A DNA stretch of 61,236 nt from Litchfieldella qijiaojingensis (GTDB lineage: Bacteria > Pseudomonadota > Gammaproteobacteria > Pseudomonadales > Halomonadaceae): assembly GCF_014651875.1 (NCBI RefSeq), contig NZ_BMXS01000026.1:1-61236 (forward strand), in the 5' to 3' direction. Below, piece after piece: positions 1 to 8,134 of this stretch. Below the pieces are notes generated by a model that worked only from the letters and a program-made list of their open reading frames with translations, did no database searches and was not told the DNA's origin. How positions within the stretch are numbered: position 1 is the stretch's first letter; the number at the start of each line of letters is the position of its first letter. Made by a program: the position numbers and the translations under genes.

Positions 1-101
1 ACTTCAGTCGCGATTTGTCGGGAGTGGCTACAGCGCCTGGTATTGTCCCCGCCGATAGCCAAGGTGGGGAAGACTGATCGGCGATGGTGACACCACCAGC
101 T

Positions 102-474
102 CAGCCGGCCTGGCGGCCGGATCGCGCTCACGAGCGCTCCTACACTAGCCATGGGGCGCATCCTGGCCGCGGTGGCTGGGTTACCCAAGCCGGCCTGACG
201 GCCGGATCGCGCAGAAAATCTGCGCTCCCACCGGTTTAGGCGTGATGCGGTGCTGTTGTGGGAGCGAAGCTCTGCTTCGCGATGAATGCGGCACTGTTCG
301 AGGATGCCGGCCGGCCTGGCGACCGGATCGCGCAGAAAATCTGCGCTCCCACCGGTTTAGGCGTGATGCGGTGCTGTTGTGGGAGCGAAGCTCTGCTTCG
401 CGATGAACGCGGCACTGTTCGAGGATGCCGGCCGGCCTGGCGACCGGATCGCGCAGAAAATCTGCGCTCCCACG
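102..474. repeat. REP/BIME array with 121-bp tandem unit
   Basis: A single REP-like palindrome sits at about 102-165. It is followed by a tandem array whose unit repeats every 121 bp (starts near 190, 311 and 432, about 2.4 copies). Each unit pairs a forward REP (GTGGGAGCGAAG...CTTCGCGATG) with an inverted one (ATCGCGCAGA...TCTGCGCTCCCAC) joined through a GGCCGG-type palindrome, which is the BIME layout. The array lies just downstream of the first TRAP operon (stop at 504), where it could stabilise the 3' end of the transcript. Short open frames across it are artefacts of the palindromes. I see no gene in 1-503. Confidence 0.85.
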
Positions 475-503
475 AGAGATGAGGCCATCCCGACGCGGAG
501 TGA

Positions 504-1790
504 TTACACCCAGTGTGTTATCCAGAGAATGATCTCCGGGAAGGCCGTGAACAGCCCTACCGCCCCGAGTAGAATCATCCAGTAGGGCAGGGACGCCTTT
601 GCTGCGGCGGTCAAGTCGACATCGTTGTTCGAGATTGACGACAGCACGAAGAGGTTGAGCCCCACCGGGGGTGTGATCATGCCGATCTCGATTAGCAGAG
701 TGACGATGATGCCGAACCAGATGGGATCGAAACCCAGACTGGTGATCATCGGGAAGGTGATGGGTAGCGTCATCAGCAATAGCGAGATGCCGTCGAAAAA
801 GCATCCGAGCACGATATAGACGATGACGATCATCAGCAGGATGCCGTAGGGTCCAAGGCCGAAGCTTCCGATCGCATCGACGGCAGCGCGCGGGATGCCC
901 AGTAGGCTGACGGCCTGTGACAGGATCACCGTGCCTATCAGGATCATGCCGATAGCCGCGAACATCAGCGAAGCATGCTTGAAGGCTTGCCACAGGCGTT
1001 GCAGGGTCAAGTCTCCCCATGTCATTCCTAGCACGATACTGGCGACCACCCCCAATGCGGCGGATTCGGTGGGGGTGGCGATCCCCAGGTAGATGGTGCC
1101 GAGTACGAAGAAAATGAGGATGGGGAGCGGCCAGATTTCCAGTATTCCATGGCGGATGTCAGCCCAGATGATTCTGTCCTTCGATGCTGGTGTCACCGCC
1201 TCGCCGATGTTGGAGCGGATCATGATCCATAACGAGAAGGCGGCAGCGATCAACAGGCCTGGTAGCATGCCGGCGATGAATAGCTTGCCTATGGAAACGT
1301 TCTGGGTCGCGCCATAGATGATCAGCGCCAGGCTGGGAGGAATGAGCAGGCCCAACGTCCCGCCAGCGGCCAGGGTGCCCACTACCACACTGGGTTTGTA
1401 ACCACGCCCTTTGAGTTCGGGATAGCCTACCGAGCCTATCGCTGCCGCGGTGGAGGTGCTGGAACCACTGACGGCACCGAAAAGTGTGCATACGGCGATA
1501 TTGGTATGCAGCAGTTGTCCGGGAATGCGCGCGAAGAGCGGTGTCAGGCCGTTGTAGACCCGCTTGGAGACACCGCTGGCCAGTAGAATCTCACCGAGGA
1601 AGATGAACAGCGGCACGGCGCTGAGCGTGAAGTCGGTGAGCATGTTCCATGCAGCGTTGATGGCGAGCGGCGTGGCGCCATTGGCCTGGAAATGAAGCAA
1701 AAACATCCCGGTGAGACCGAGAGCTGCGCCCAAAATCGCTCCGCTCGAGAGAAAAACGATCAGGCTTCCGCTGAGTAGTAGCCAGCTCAT
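504..1790 (-). CDS. dctM: TRAP transporter large permease (DctM family), system 1
   Basis: This is the large membrane subunit of a tripartite ATP-independent periplasmic transporter, which moves an organic acid inward with a sodium gradient. The 428-residue product is almost entirely hydrophobic, with about a dozen membrane segments and the family signature AVSGSSTSTAAAIGSVGYPEL, followed by GGTLGLLIPPS. I start at the ATG at 1790 (MSWLLL) rather than the upstream in-frame codon at 1904, because it overlaps the dctQ stop as TAATG, the usual coupling in these operons, and because the family begins with this hydrophobic helix. The order dctP-dctQ-dctM on the minus strand is standard. The substrate cannot be read from sequence. 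Confidence 0.93.
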   Translation of the reverse strand: MSWLLLSGSLIVFLSSGAILGAALGLTGMFLLHFQANGATPLAINAAWNMLTDFTLSAVPLFIFLGEILLASGVSKRVYNGLTPLFARIPGQLLHTNIAVCTLFGAVSGSSTSTAAAIGSVGYPELKGRGYKPSVVVGTLAAGGTLGLLIPPSLALIIYGATQNVSIGKLFIAGMLPGLLIAAAFSLWIMIRSNIGEAVTPASKDRIIWADIRHGILEIWPLPILIFFVLGTIYLGIATPTESAALGVVASIVLGMTWGDLTLQRLWQAFKHASLMFAAIGMILIGTVILSQAVSLLGIPRAAVDAIGSFGLGPYGILLMIVIVYIVLGCFFDGISLLLMTLPITFPMITSLGFDPIWFGIIVTLLIEIGMITPPVGLNLFVLSSISNNDVDLTAAAKASLPYWMILLGAVGLFTAFPEIILWITHWV

Positions 1791-2236
1791 TAGATGGCAT
1801 CCTCTGTCAGGGATTTTTCCGCAAGCGGTTGACGTATCCCATGCCGTAGCTGCACCAGTAAGCACAGCAACATGGAGAATGGCATGATCGCCATCCAGGG
1901 CCACAAGAGGATGCCGCTGATGTCAGTCCGTGAGTTGATGGAGTACGAGAAGCCCATGAAATTCCAGGCCTCGTAGGCAAAGATCAGGCAGAACACAATC
2001 AGCGTCATGGTGCCGACGATATCCATGACTCTCGCCATTGACGCAGGTACGAGATTGGTGAGTATTTCGATACGAATATGGCGACCCTTGTCGAGCACAT
2101 GGGGCAGGCACAGGAAGGTCAGCGACAGGAAGAGCAAGCCGGCCAGTTCATCGGAAAACCGCAAGGGACGGCCACCAACATAGCGCATCAGCGTGCTGAC
2201 GAAGATGAGTGCCGTCATGATCACACCGCCGACCAC
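1790..2236 (-). CDS. dctQ: TRAP transporter small permease (DctQ family), N-terminus cut by an in-frame amber codon
   Basis: This is the small four-helix subunit that partners DctM. Residues such as FSDELAGLLFLSLTFLCLPHVL match the DctQ core. The open frame only starts at a GTG (2236) or ATG (2218). Reading upstream in the same frame gives a normal DctQ beginning from ATG at 2296/2293 (MMQKVNLLIERTA), then TAG at 2257-2255, then GSFLLGVVGG continuing straight into this frame. A tyrosine codon here would restore a normal N-terminal helix. The gene is therefore either a recent nonsense pseudogene, read by amber suppression, or translated from an internal start with most of helix 1 preserved. 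The stop codon overlaps the dctM start by one base. Confidence 0.75.
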   Translation of the reverse strand: MVGGVIMTALIFVSTLMRYVGGRPLRFSDELAGLLFLSLTFLCLPHVLDKGRHIRIEILTNLVPASMARVMDIVGTMTLIVFCLIFAYEAWNFMGFSYSINSRTDISGILLWPWMAIMPFSMLLCLLVQLRHGIRQPLAEKSLTEDAI

Positions 2237-2322
2237 GCCAAGAAGGAAGGACCCCTATGCCGTTCTCTCGATCAGCAGATTGACTTTTTGCATCATTGAC
2301 ATTGCCCACCCCACAAAAGAGG

Positions 2323-2348
2323 AAGGAGTCGGCCAATGCCGACTCCTT
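2323..2348 (-). terminator. Hairpin between dctP and dctQ (attenuator-like terminator)
   Basis: A perfect 11-bp stem (AAGGAGTCGGC paired with its complement) with a 4-base loop lies between the dctP stop and the dctQ start. On the minus strand it is followed by a short T-rich run (TCTTTT). In TRAP operons a partial terminator here lets the binding protein be made in excess over the permeases. That role is inferred from position. Confidence 0.6.
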
Positions 2349-2356
2349 TCGTGTTG

Positions 2357-3379
2357 CTATTCGGAAAGTGCCTGGGTGACGGTGTTGTAATAGTGTGTCC
2401 CGTCTTCTCCGGCGTTTTCGGCCATGGTTTTCCAGGTACTCCATGCTGCCGTGACGAAGGTGTCGACATCCGCTTCGGAGAATGATGGCAGGATGGTGAT
2501 GCCCAGCGATTCGCGCTCCTCCCGAGCCAGCGCTTCGCGCTCGGGATCGACGGCGAGCTCGCGTGTCGTGTTCCAGGTCTCTTGACCTGCCTCTTCAAGG
2601 GCTTGACGCTGATTGTCATCGAGCCGTCCCAAGGCTCTTTCGCTGATGCCGAATAGCCACGGCGCGGCAGCCCAGGGATGCAGGTAGGATTCGTATTCCG
2701 TGACTTCCTGCAGAGAAACGGTCTTGGCTACTGTGGAGAGATAGTAGGCGCAATCCACGACACCCGTTTGCAGTGCCATGTACATGTCGTTCTGGGGGAT
2801 GACTTGTGCGGAGATGCCCAGCGTATCGAAAGTATCGACCAGGTGCCGTGACCAGACGCGTACCTTCTTCCCCTGCAGGTCATCAAGGGAGCTGACAGGC
2901 TCCTTGCAATGGAGACCGACATCGAAGATGGGGGCGACTACACCGCCAACCGTATGAATGTTCCACTTTGCAAAGCCGTCGTCGTACATTTCCTTGATGA
3001 CAGGAAGAATGTCGAGATGCTGCTCCGCTTCGGTAATCGCCCCTTGGGCATAAACCGATGCCAGGGCGGGTGCATCTCGTGTATAGTATTCGCCATATAG
3101 CAGTGCCATATCGACCATGCCGTGTTGCAATGTGCGCAGTATATCGGCTTCCTTCAGGCCAAGAGCGCCAGCATGGTAGACTTCGATCTTCAGTTCTCCA
3201 CTTGATTTTTCATCGACCAGCTTGGCGAATCTTTCGATATGCTCGGCCTCTGGCCTGGATTGTGAGAGACCGCTATGGAATTTCAGGGTGATGGCATCTG
3301 CTTGTGCGTTTCCCGCTGTTGCCGTCAAGCCAAGCATGATCATGCCCAACGCCAGTTTGTCGCTATTGTAATTTTTCAT
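2357..3379 (-). CDS. dctP: TRAP transporter substrate-binding protein (DctP family), system 1
   Basis: This is the periplasmic solute receptor of TRAP system 1. The 340-residue product starts with a Sec signal peptide (basic MKNYNSDK, hydrophobic core, cleavage near NAQA-DA) and continues with the DctP fold: FHSGLSQSRPEAEHIERFAKLV at the mature N-terminus and GKKVRVWSRHLVDTFDTLG around the family's conserved substrate-binding arginine. It also has MALQTGVVDCAYY, a typical hinge segment. It is the first gene of dctPQM and is divergent from an AraC-type regulator at 3757, which probably controls it. The ligand is unknown, probably a carboxylate given the conserved arginine. Confidence 0.93.
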   Translation of the reverse strand: MKNYNSDKLALGMIMLGLTATAGNAQADAITLKFHSGLSQSRPEAEHIERFAKLVDEKSSGELKIEVYHAGALGLKEADILRTLQHGMVDMALLYGEYYTRDAPALASVYAQGAITEAEQHLDILPVIKEMYDDGFAKWNIHTVGGVVAPIFDVGLHCKEPVSSLDDLQGKKVRVWSRHLVDTFDTLGISAQVIPQNDMYMALQTGVVDCAYYLSTVAKTVSLQEVTEYESYLHPWAAAPWLFGISERALGRLDDNQRQALEEAGQETWNTTRELAVDPEREALAREERESLGITILPSFSEADVDTFVTAAWSTWKTMAENAGEDGTHYYNTVTQALSE

Positions 3380-3756
3380 TCAATGCCTCTCTGCGCAAGG
3401 TGGTTTTTCATCTTGCTGCAGAGTCTTCTCATCGCAACGGGCAATTTGCGACACCAAGGTGCCGGCTAGCGACATGATGGGGATGCCAAGATACTTATTT
3501 TGACAGGCCGAAATACAGTTGATTCTGAAGTAGAATAACTTAATATTCATCATGCCATGGTTTGCGGTGGGACGTTTCAATTTTGGCCGGAAGAGACAGT
3601 CACGGCATAATTCATCCACTTGATTGGATGTATGGACTGGAGCATGATGAAAATCTGCGGGGGACAGGTCGCAACGAAAAGAAATAATTTTACAAATGCG
3701 ATTGATTGTCGAGCTGGCTACTAAACCTCTCCTTTACATGAAAAAAAGAGGTAGCT
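3380..3756. other. Divergent intergenic region dctP / AraC regulator
   Basis: This 377-bp stretch separates two divergent start codons and must hold both promoters and any regulator site. I find no strong consensus promoter. A TTGACA at about 3498-3503 on the plus strand has only a poor -10 partner. The 79- and 84-codon open frames crossing it have no recognisable features and I do not call them genes. Confidence 0.5.
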
Positions 3757-4806
3757 ATGGGGGCACATTTTGCAAGTCTTCTGAAGAACAAGAACATGGT
3801 GTATATCGAAAGCGAAGCACCCTTTCAATCTGCTTGCCAAGTGAAGCGTGTCGCTTTCCTGTTGTTGGAGAACTTCTCGATGATGGCATTCACGGGCGCT
3901 GTCGATGCACTCGTGACCGCCAATCTGATGCGGCCGTCCACTATCTATGAAGTGCTGGTGGTGGGCAATGGAAGCGATGCGGTGGTTTCCGATCTTGGCA
4001 TCGAGATCTCGGTCGATTGCCAGTTAGCGCAGCTCGATGAGAGGCAGTTGGACATCCTCATCCTGTGCGGTGGCCTCCGAGTGCAGCCACGAGCCAACCC
4101 GGCCATGCGTACCAAGCTGAAGGTTGCCAACAAAGCTGGAGTGGTACTTGGTAGTTTATGGAATGGTGCCTACTTCCTGGCCGAGGCTGGGTTGCTGGAT
4201 GGCTACGAATGCGCCTATCACCCCGATGGGCGGGCGATGATGATGGAGGAGTTCCCGAATGTGGCAATATCCAACCGTAGCCATGTGCTGGACCGGTATC
4301 GCGTTAGCTGTGCCGGTGCCAGCAGTTCCCTGAACATGATGCTCGAAGTGGTTCGGAACGACTGCGGCAGTGAGTTCGCAAGCGCCATCGAAGAGGTGTT
4401 GAGTTGCGACAAGATGGCGGAAGTCATCGACGTCTCGGTCTGCAGCGTCGACCGTAATCCCACCTTGCCGGAACCTTTGAAAACTGCGCTGCAATTGATG
4501 CGAAGCAATATCGAGGAGCCATTGTCGATCGCGGAAATCACCGAATGTGTGGGGATTTCCAGACGTCAACTCGAACGATTGTTCTGTCATCACGTCTATG
4601 CCAGCCCCTCGCGGTACTACCTCGAGTTACGCTTGACCCACGCTCGGCAGCTACTTCAACAAACCAACAAGCCCATTGTCGAGATTGCGGTTGCCACGGG
4701 CTTTGTCAGCATCTCCCATTTCCGTCGCTGTTTTCACCAGTTGTTCGATATCTCTGCCGGACGCTTTCGCAAGACGTTTCAGGACGGAGACATGACGTCG
4801 GCGTGA
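3757..4806 (+). CDS. GlxA-family transcriptional regulator (DJ-1/PfpI domain plus AraC HTH)
   Basis: This is a 349-residue regulator with two parts. Residues about 25-205 form a class I glutamine-amidotransferase-like (DJ-1/PfpI) sensor domain (VAFLLLENFSMMAFTGAVDAL, LILCGGLRV, LGSLWNGAYFLAEAGLL). The C-terminal ~100 residues form a double AraC helix-turn-helix (SIAEITECVGISRRQLERLF, IVEIAVATGFVSISHFRRCF). GlxA-type proteins control uptake and catabolism of amines and amino-acid-like compounds in related bacteria. The nucleophile-elbow position reads SLWNGAYF without the usual cysteine, so ligand sensing rather than catalysis is likely. The ATG at 3757 has an AAGAGG ribosome site 5 bases upstream. 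It probably activates the divergent dctPQM operon, which is inference from position. Confidence 0.9.
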   Translation: MGAHFASLLKNKNMVYIESEAPFQSACQVKRVAFLLLENFSMMAFTGAVDALVTANLMRPSTIYEVLVVGNGSDAVVSDLGIEISVDCQLAQLDERQLDILILCGGLRVQPRANPAMRTKLKVANKAGVVLGSLWNGAYFLAEAGLLDGYECAYHPDGRAMMMEEFPNVAISNRSHVLDRYRVSCAGASSSLNMMLEVVRNDCGSEFASAIEEVLSCDKMAEVIDVSVCSVDRNPTLPEPLKTALQLMRSNIEEPLSIAEITECVGISRRQLERLFCHHVYASPSRYYLELRLTHARQLLQQTNKPIVEIAVATGFVSISHFRRCFHQLFDISAGRFRKTFQDGDMTSA

Positions 4807-4832
4807 TGCGGGGGTAGGCTGCGCCGAGAGGG

Positions 4833-4862
4833 CACCATTGCACGGCTAACCGTGCAATGGTG
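4833..4862. terminator. Bidirectional hairpin between convergent genes
   Basis: A perfect 13-bp stem (CACCATTGCACGG and its complement) with a CTAA loop sits in the 66-bp gap between the convergent regulator and TRAP system 2. It has no clear T-tract on either strand, so its strength as an intrinsic terminator is uncertain. Confidence 0.6.
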
Positions 4863-4872
4863 GCTCGTTGTC

Positions 4873-6177
4873 TCAACCGGCAAGCAGTGTGGGCAGCCAC
4901 AGTGCGATTTGTGGCCACACGCTGATCAGTGCGGCGGCCAGGCACATCAGCAGGAAGAAGGGCGCCGAAGCCCAGGCGACCCGGCCAATGTTTTCGCCGG
5001 TCATGCCTTGTAGCACGAACAAGTTGAAGCCGACTGGCGGGGTGATCTGGCCCAATTCCACCATGATCACCAGGAAGACGCCGAACCACAGTGGGTCGAA
5101 GCCTGCTAGGATGACGATGGGCAGGGTGATAGGCAGGCTCATCACGGTGATCGAGATGCCGTCGAGAAACAGACCCAGCACGATATAGAACACCGCCAGT
5201 GCCATGAGCAGTGCCATGGGCGTGAACTGTTGCGCGGCGATCCACGCGGCCAGCTCTCTGGGCAGGTGCAGGTAGCCCATGGCCGTGGAGAGCAGCATGG
5301 CGGTGACCAGTAGGCTACAGACCATGGTGGCGCTGACCAGGGTGCCTTTGAGGGCATCGAGCAGCAGGGGCAGGGTGAGCTGGCGTTCCAGGATGAGCAG
5401 CCCCAAGGTGGCGGCCACACCTACCGCGGCGGCTTCCGATGGAGTAGCGATCCCTGAATAGATCGAACCGATGACGATGGTGATCAAAGCCACCACCGGG
5501 GTCAGCAACGTCAGGGCCTGCCAGATGCCGACCTCGCTTCCCGTTTGCCGGGGAGCGAGTTGTGGCTGCAGCATGCTGCGCAGGACGATGAAACCGCTGT
5601 ACAGCAGGGCGATCAGCAGGCCCGGTACCACGCCGGCCATGAACAGCTTGCTGATCGAGACCTCGGCCTGCACACCGTAGACGATCATCACGATGGAGGG
5701 CGGGATCAACAACCCCAGGCTGCCTGCACCGGCCAACGAGCCGATCGACAGATTGCGGTCATAGCCGCGGCTGGCGAGTTCGCGGGTGGTGATCTTGCCG
5801 ATGGTGGCCGTGGTGGCGGCACTGGAGCCGCTGACGGCGGCGAACAGCGCGCAACCGAACACGTTGGTGTGCAGCACACCGCCGGGGAGGGGGCGTGTGA
5901 GTGGTGTCAGGCCCTTGAACAGCCGTTCGGAGACGTTGGAGCGGAAGATCAGCTCGCCCATCAGGATGAACAGCGGAATGGCGGAAAGCTCCCAACTGTT
6001 GCCGGCGCGATAGAGAATCCGCGAGAAGATCAGTCCGATACGGTCAAGCCCAAAATCCCCCAGCCACCACAGCGAGCCCATGGCGGCGATCACCAGGGCG
6101 GCGAAGACCCAGGTACCCATGGCCAGCACCGTGATCAGCAGTGCCGCCACGCCAATGGCGATCCATACCATGTCCAT
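4873..6177 (-). CDS. dctM: TRAP transporter large permease (DctM family), system 2
   Basis: This is the membrane permease of the second TRAP system, 434 residues. It carries the family landmarks AVSGSSAATTATIGKITTREL and GAGSLGLLIPPSIVMIVYG in the first half and GQITPPVGFNLFVLQG near the end. It ends the operon dctP-dctQ-dctM read from 7935 downward. Unlike systems 1 and 3, about 211 bp separates it from dctQ because a MITE-like element has inserted there. Its translation is therefore no longer coupled to dctQ and depends on its own ribosome site. The substrate is unknown. Confidence 0.93.
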   Translation of the reverse strand: MDMVWIAIGVAALLITVLAMGTWVFAALVIAAMGSLWWLGDFGLDRIGLIFSRILYRAGNSWELSAIPLFILMGELIFRSNVSERLFKGLTPLTRPLPGGVLHTNVFGCALFAAVSGSSAATTATIGKITTRELASRGYDRNLSIGSLAGAGSLGLLIPPSIVMIVYGVQAEVSISKLFMAGVVPGLLIALLYSGFIVLRSMLQPQLAPRQTGSEVGIWQALTLLTPVVALITIVIGSIYSGIATPSEAAAVGVAATLGLLILERQLTLPLLLDALKGTLVSATMVCSLLVTAMLLSTAMGYLHLPRELAAWIAAQQFTPMALLMALAVFYIVLGLFLDGISITVMSLPITLPIVILAGFDPLWFGVFLVIMVELGQITPPVGFNLFVLQGMTGENIGRVAWASAPFFLLMCLAAALISVWPQIALWLPTLLAG

Positions 6178-6202
6178 AGTCGATGATCCTCAGTCTTGTT
6201 CT

Positions 6203-6403
6203 GGAAGCACTGCTTAAATGCCTGTGCTACTCAATCGCTGCGGTGCGCGGAAGCCTCACCTATACCCCATAGGCTCCGGTTGACTCGAAACCTGCGGTTT
6301 CTCGCCCCTTCGGGGCCATCCTTCGGATGTTTGTCGCTTCGCTCGGTTCTGTGCTCCGGGCGCCTTGCGCTTGAGTATGCTCGTCGATTTAATCAGCGCT
6401 TCC
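6203..6403. mobile_element. MITE-like element with 17-bp terminal inverted repeats
   Basis: The left end GGAAGCACTGCTTAAAT (6203-6219) is matched by the right end, whose complement reads GGAAGCGCTGATTAAAT (6387-6403), 15 of 17 identical. The 201-bp interior has no credible gene and several small hairpins (GCCCC-TTC-GGGGC and CATCC-TTC-GGATG types). It sits between dctQ and dctM of TRAP system 2. The right repeat encodes the last DctQ residues (GSAD) and its TAA stop. I see no clear target-site duplication. No transposase in the window obviously matches these ends. Confidence 0.65.
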
Positions 6404-6907
6404 TTGTGTCGGGTGGGTGTGGCGCGAACGCTCGGTGACGAGCTGCAGGCTGCGGACCACTAGCGTGAAGCACAGCAGCCACAGGCCGAGCAATACGATG
6501 CCCTCGGGAATCCATAACGGCGTTTCGGATAGGGTGTCGCTGGTGATTCCGCGCTCGTAGCTGCGGGCCACGTTCTGCCACCAGAACAGGGAAAGCCAGC
6601 CGAAAGCCGCGAAGCTGGTGGCGGCGATCAGCAGTTCTAGTGGCCAGTGCCATTTCTTGGGCAATCGGTCGAGGACCAGGGCGACCCGGATCAGGCCATC
6701 TTTTTCCAGGACATAGGGCAGGCCAAGAAAGGTCATGGCGGCGACGGCATAGCCGATGTATTCATCGAGTATGAACGTCGAGTGTCCGAACAGCCGCAGC
6801 ACGATCTCGAGGATGATGTGCCCGAACATGTACAGGATCAGCAGGATCGCGACCCCCGCCGCGAGGCGATTCAAGCCTCGCGACAGGGTAGCCAGCCAAC
6901 CGATCAT
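6389..6907 (-). CDS. dctQ: TRAP transporter small permease (DctQ family), system 2
   Basis: This four-helix small subunit has 172 residues, the usual family size. Segments AAGVAILLILYMFGHIILEIVL, STFILDEYIGYAVAAMTFLGLPYVL and the C-terminal helix GIVLLGLWLLCFTLVV are typical. The ATG at 6907 overlaps the dctP stop as ATGA, indicating coupled translation. The last four codons and TAA come from the terminal repeat of the adjoining MITE-like element. The native C-terminus has therefore probably been replaced by GSAD, which is unlikely to disturb the helices. Confidence 0.9.
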   Translation of the reverse strand: MIGWLATLSRGLNRLAAGVAILLILYMFGHIILEIVLRLFGHSTFILDEYIGYAVAAMTFLGLPYVLEKDGLIRVALVLDRLPKKWHWPLELLIAATSFAAFGWLSLFWWQNVARSYERGITSDTLSETPLWIPEGIVLLGLWLLCFTLVVRSLQLVTERSRHTHPTQGSAD

Positions 6908-7935
6908 GGGGTTTGCCCGTTATGGAAGGCGTCGAGGATCGCTTGGCCACGCTCACCCATGGTGTCTTGCCAGCCACTGACGACCGGGCTCGCGGCATCC
7001 GCCAGCGCTTGTTGGAAGTCGGCGGAGATCGGGTCGTGGATCGTCACGCCCTGCTCGTCGAGCGTGGCGTAGTTGCTCACAGTGCGTTCGCGCACCGCTT
7101 GCCAGTTGTGTTCGTCCGTACGGCGAGCGGCTTCGCGCAGGGCTTCCTGCTGATCCGCTGAGAGCGATTCGAAGGCATCGCGGTTCATATGCACCATGTT
7201 CAATGGGATGGCGTACTGGATACCGCTGAAGTGCTGCTGGTGTTCCCAGAAGCTGGCATTGGCGCCGGCCTCGGCGGAGGTGAGTACGGCGTTGATGCCT
7301 CCGGTGGCTAGCTGCGGAACCACATCGGCCCAGGAGAGGCTGACCGGGGCTGCGCCGGCATTGCGCAGGGTTTCGGTGCCGTTGCGGTCAAAGGTGCGGA
7401 TCTTCAGGTTCTGAAGGCTTTCGCTGGAGGTGACGGCTTCACGCGACCAGATGCCGCTGGCCGGCCAGGGCGAGGCATACAGCAGGATTTGATCGTTGTC
7501 CTCGAACACTTCGTCGTAGTGGGGGCGTGCGATCTCGTACAACCGACGCGCTTCGTCGACGCCCTCTACCAGGAACGGCAGCGAGGAAAGCAGGAAGATG
7601 GGGTCGATGCCGCTCATGGTGCCCGAGAGGGTATCGGCGATCTGCACGGCATTGTCGGCTACGGCGTAGAAGTGATCGCCCGACTTGAAGCCCAGTGCGC
7701 CACCGGTATGCAGCGTGATGTCCACTTCACCGTCGGTGAGTTCCGTAACCTGTTCGATGAAGTATGCATCGCCCTGAGCATGAATGGAGTTGGCGTTGTA
7801 TTCGTTGGAAAAATCGAGGCGCGTGGCCGCTTGGGCGGAGGCGGTGATGCCGAGGCACAAGGCAAGACCAAGCCCGGATAGTGACAGCCGGGAACGTGTG
7901 GGGCGGATCGCTGAGACGAGGGTTGATAGGGGCAT
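6904..7935 (-). CDS. dctP: TRAP transporter substrate-binding protein (DctP family), system 2
   Basis: This 343-residue periplasmic binding protein has a long signal peptide (positively charged first ~18 residues, hydrophobic LSGLGLALCLGITASAQA, cleavage near residue 36). The mature part opens with RLDFSNEYNANSIHAQGDAYF and contains HTGGALGFKSGDHFYAV. It also carries NLKIRTFDRNGTETLRNAG, which holds the conserved ligand-binding arginine region, and WADVVPQLATGGINAV. It heads the dctPQM operon of system 2. No regulator lies next to it. The HepT/MntA pair is upstream and also on the minus strand. The ligand is unknown. Confidence 0.92.
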   Translation of the reverse strand: MPLSTLVSAIRPTRSRLSLSGLGLALCLGITASAQAATRLDFSNEYNANSIHAQGDAYFIEQVTELTDGEVDITLHTGGALGFKSGDHFYAVADNAVQIADTLSGTMSGIDPIFLLSSLPFLVEGVDEARRLYEIARPHYDEVFEDNDQILLYASPWPASGIWSREAVTSSESLQNLKIRTFDRNGTETLRNAGAAPVSLSWADVVPQLATGGINAVLTSAEAGANASFWEHQQHFSGIQYAIPLNMVHMNRDAFESLSADQQEALREAARRTDEHNWQAVRERTVSNYATLDEQGVTIHDPISADFQQALADAASPVVSGWQDTMGERGQAILDAFHNGQTP

Positions 7936-8065
7936 TGAGAGACTCCGGTTATTGTTAGCTCTCTAACGGTCCCTTATTCCTTTTGTCCGTGGCTGCCCAT
8001 TTGCGACTGCTCGGGTGTTATTTGCGACTGGAAGTTTCAGACCACGCCGTTGACTTGGCTCAACC

Positions 8066-8110
8066 AGGCCGGTCTGGCGGACGGATCGCGCAGCAAGCTG
8101 CGCTCCCCCT
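8066..8110. repeat. Isolated REP half-element
   Basis: A single copy of the inverted REP arm (GGATCGCGCAGCAAGCTGCGCTCC, preceded by a degraded GGCCGG palindrome) lies between hepT and TRAP system 2. The rest of the gap 7936-8134 shows no gene. Confidence 0.7.
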
Positions 8111-8134
8111 GGGATAATGTGATGGGTGGGGAAA

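Noticed and set aside
3380-3619. 79-codon minus-strand frame upstream of dctP
   Set aside because: It spans the divergent promoter region, shows no domain, and has no convincing ribosome site.
5545-6186. 213-codon plus-strand open frame rich in Gln, Gly and Asp
   Set aside because: It is antisense to the DctM gene of TRAP system 2. The composition reflects the complement of membrane-protein codons.
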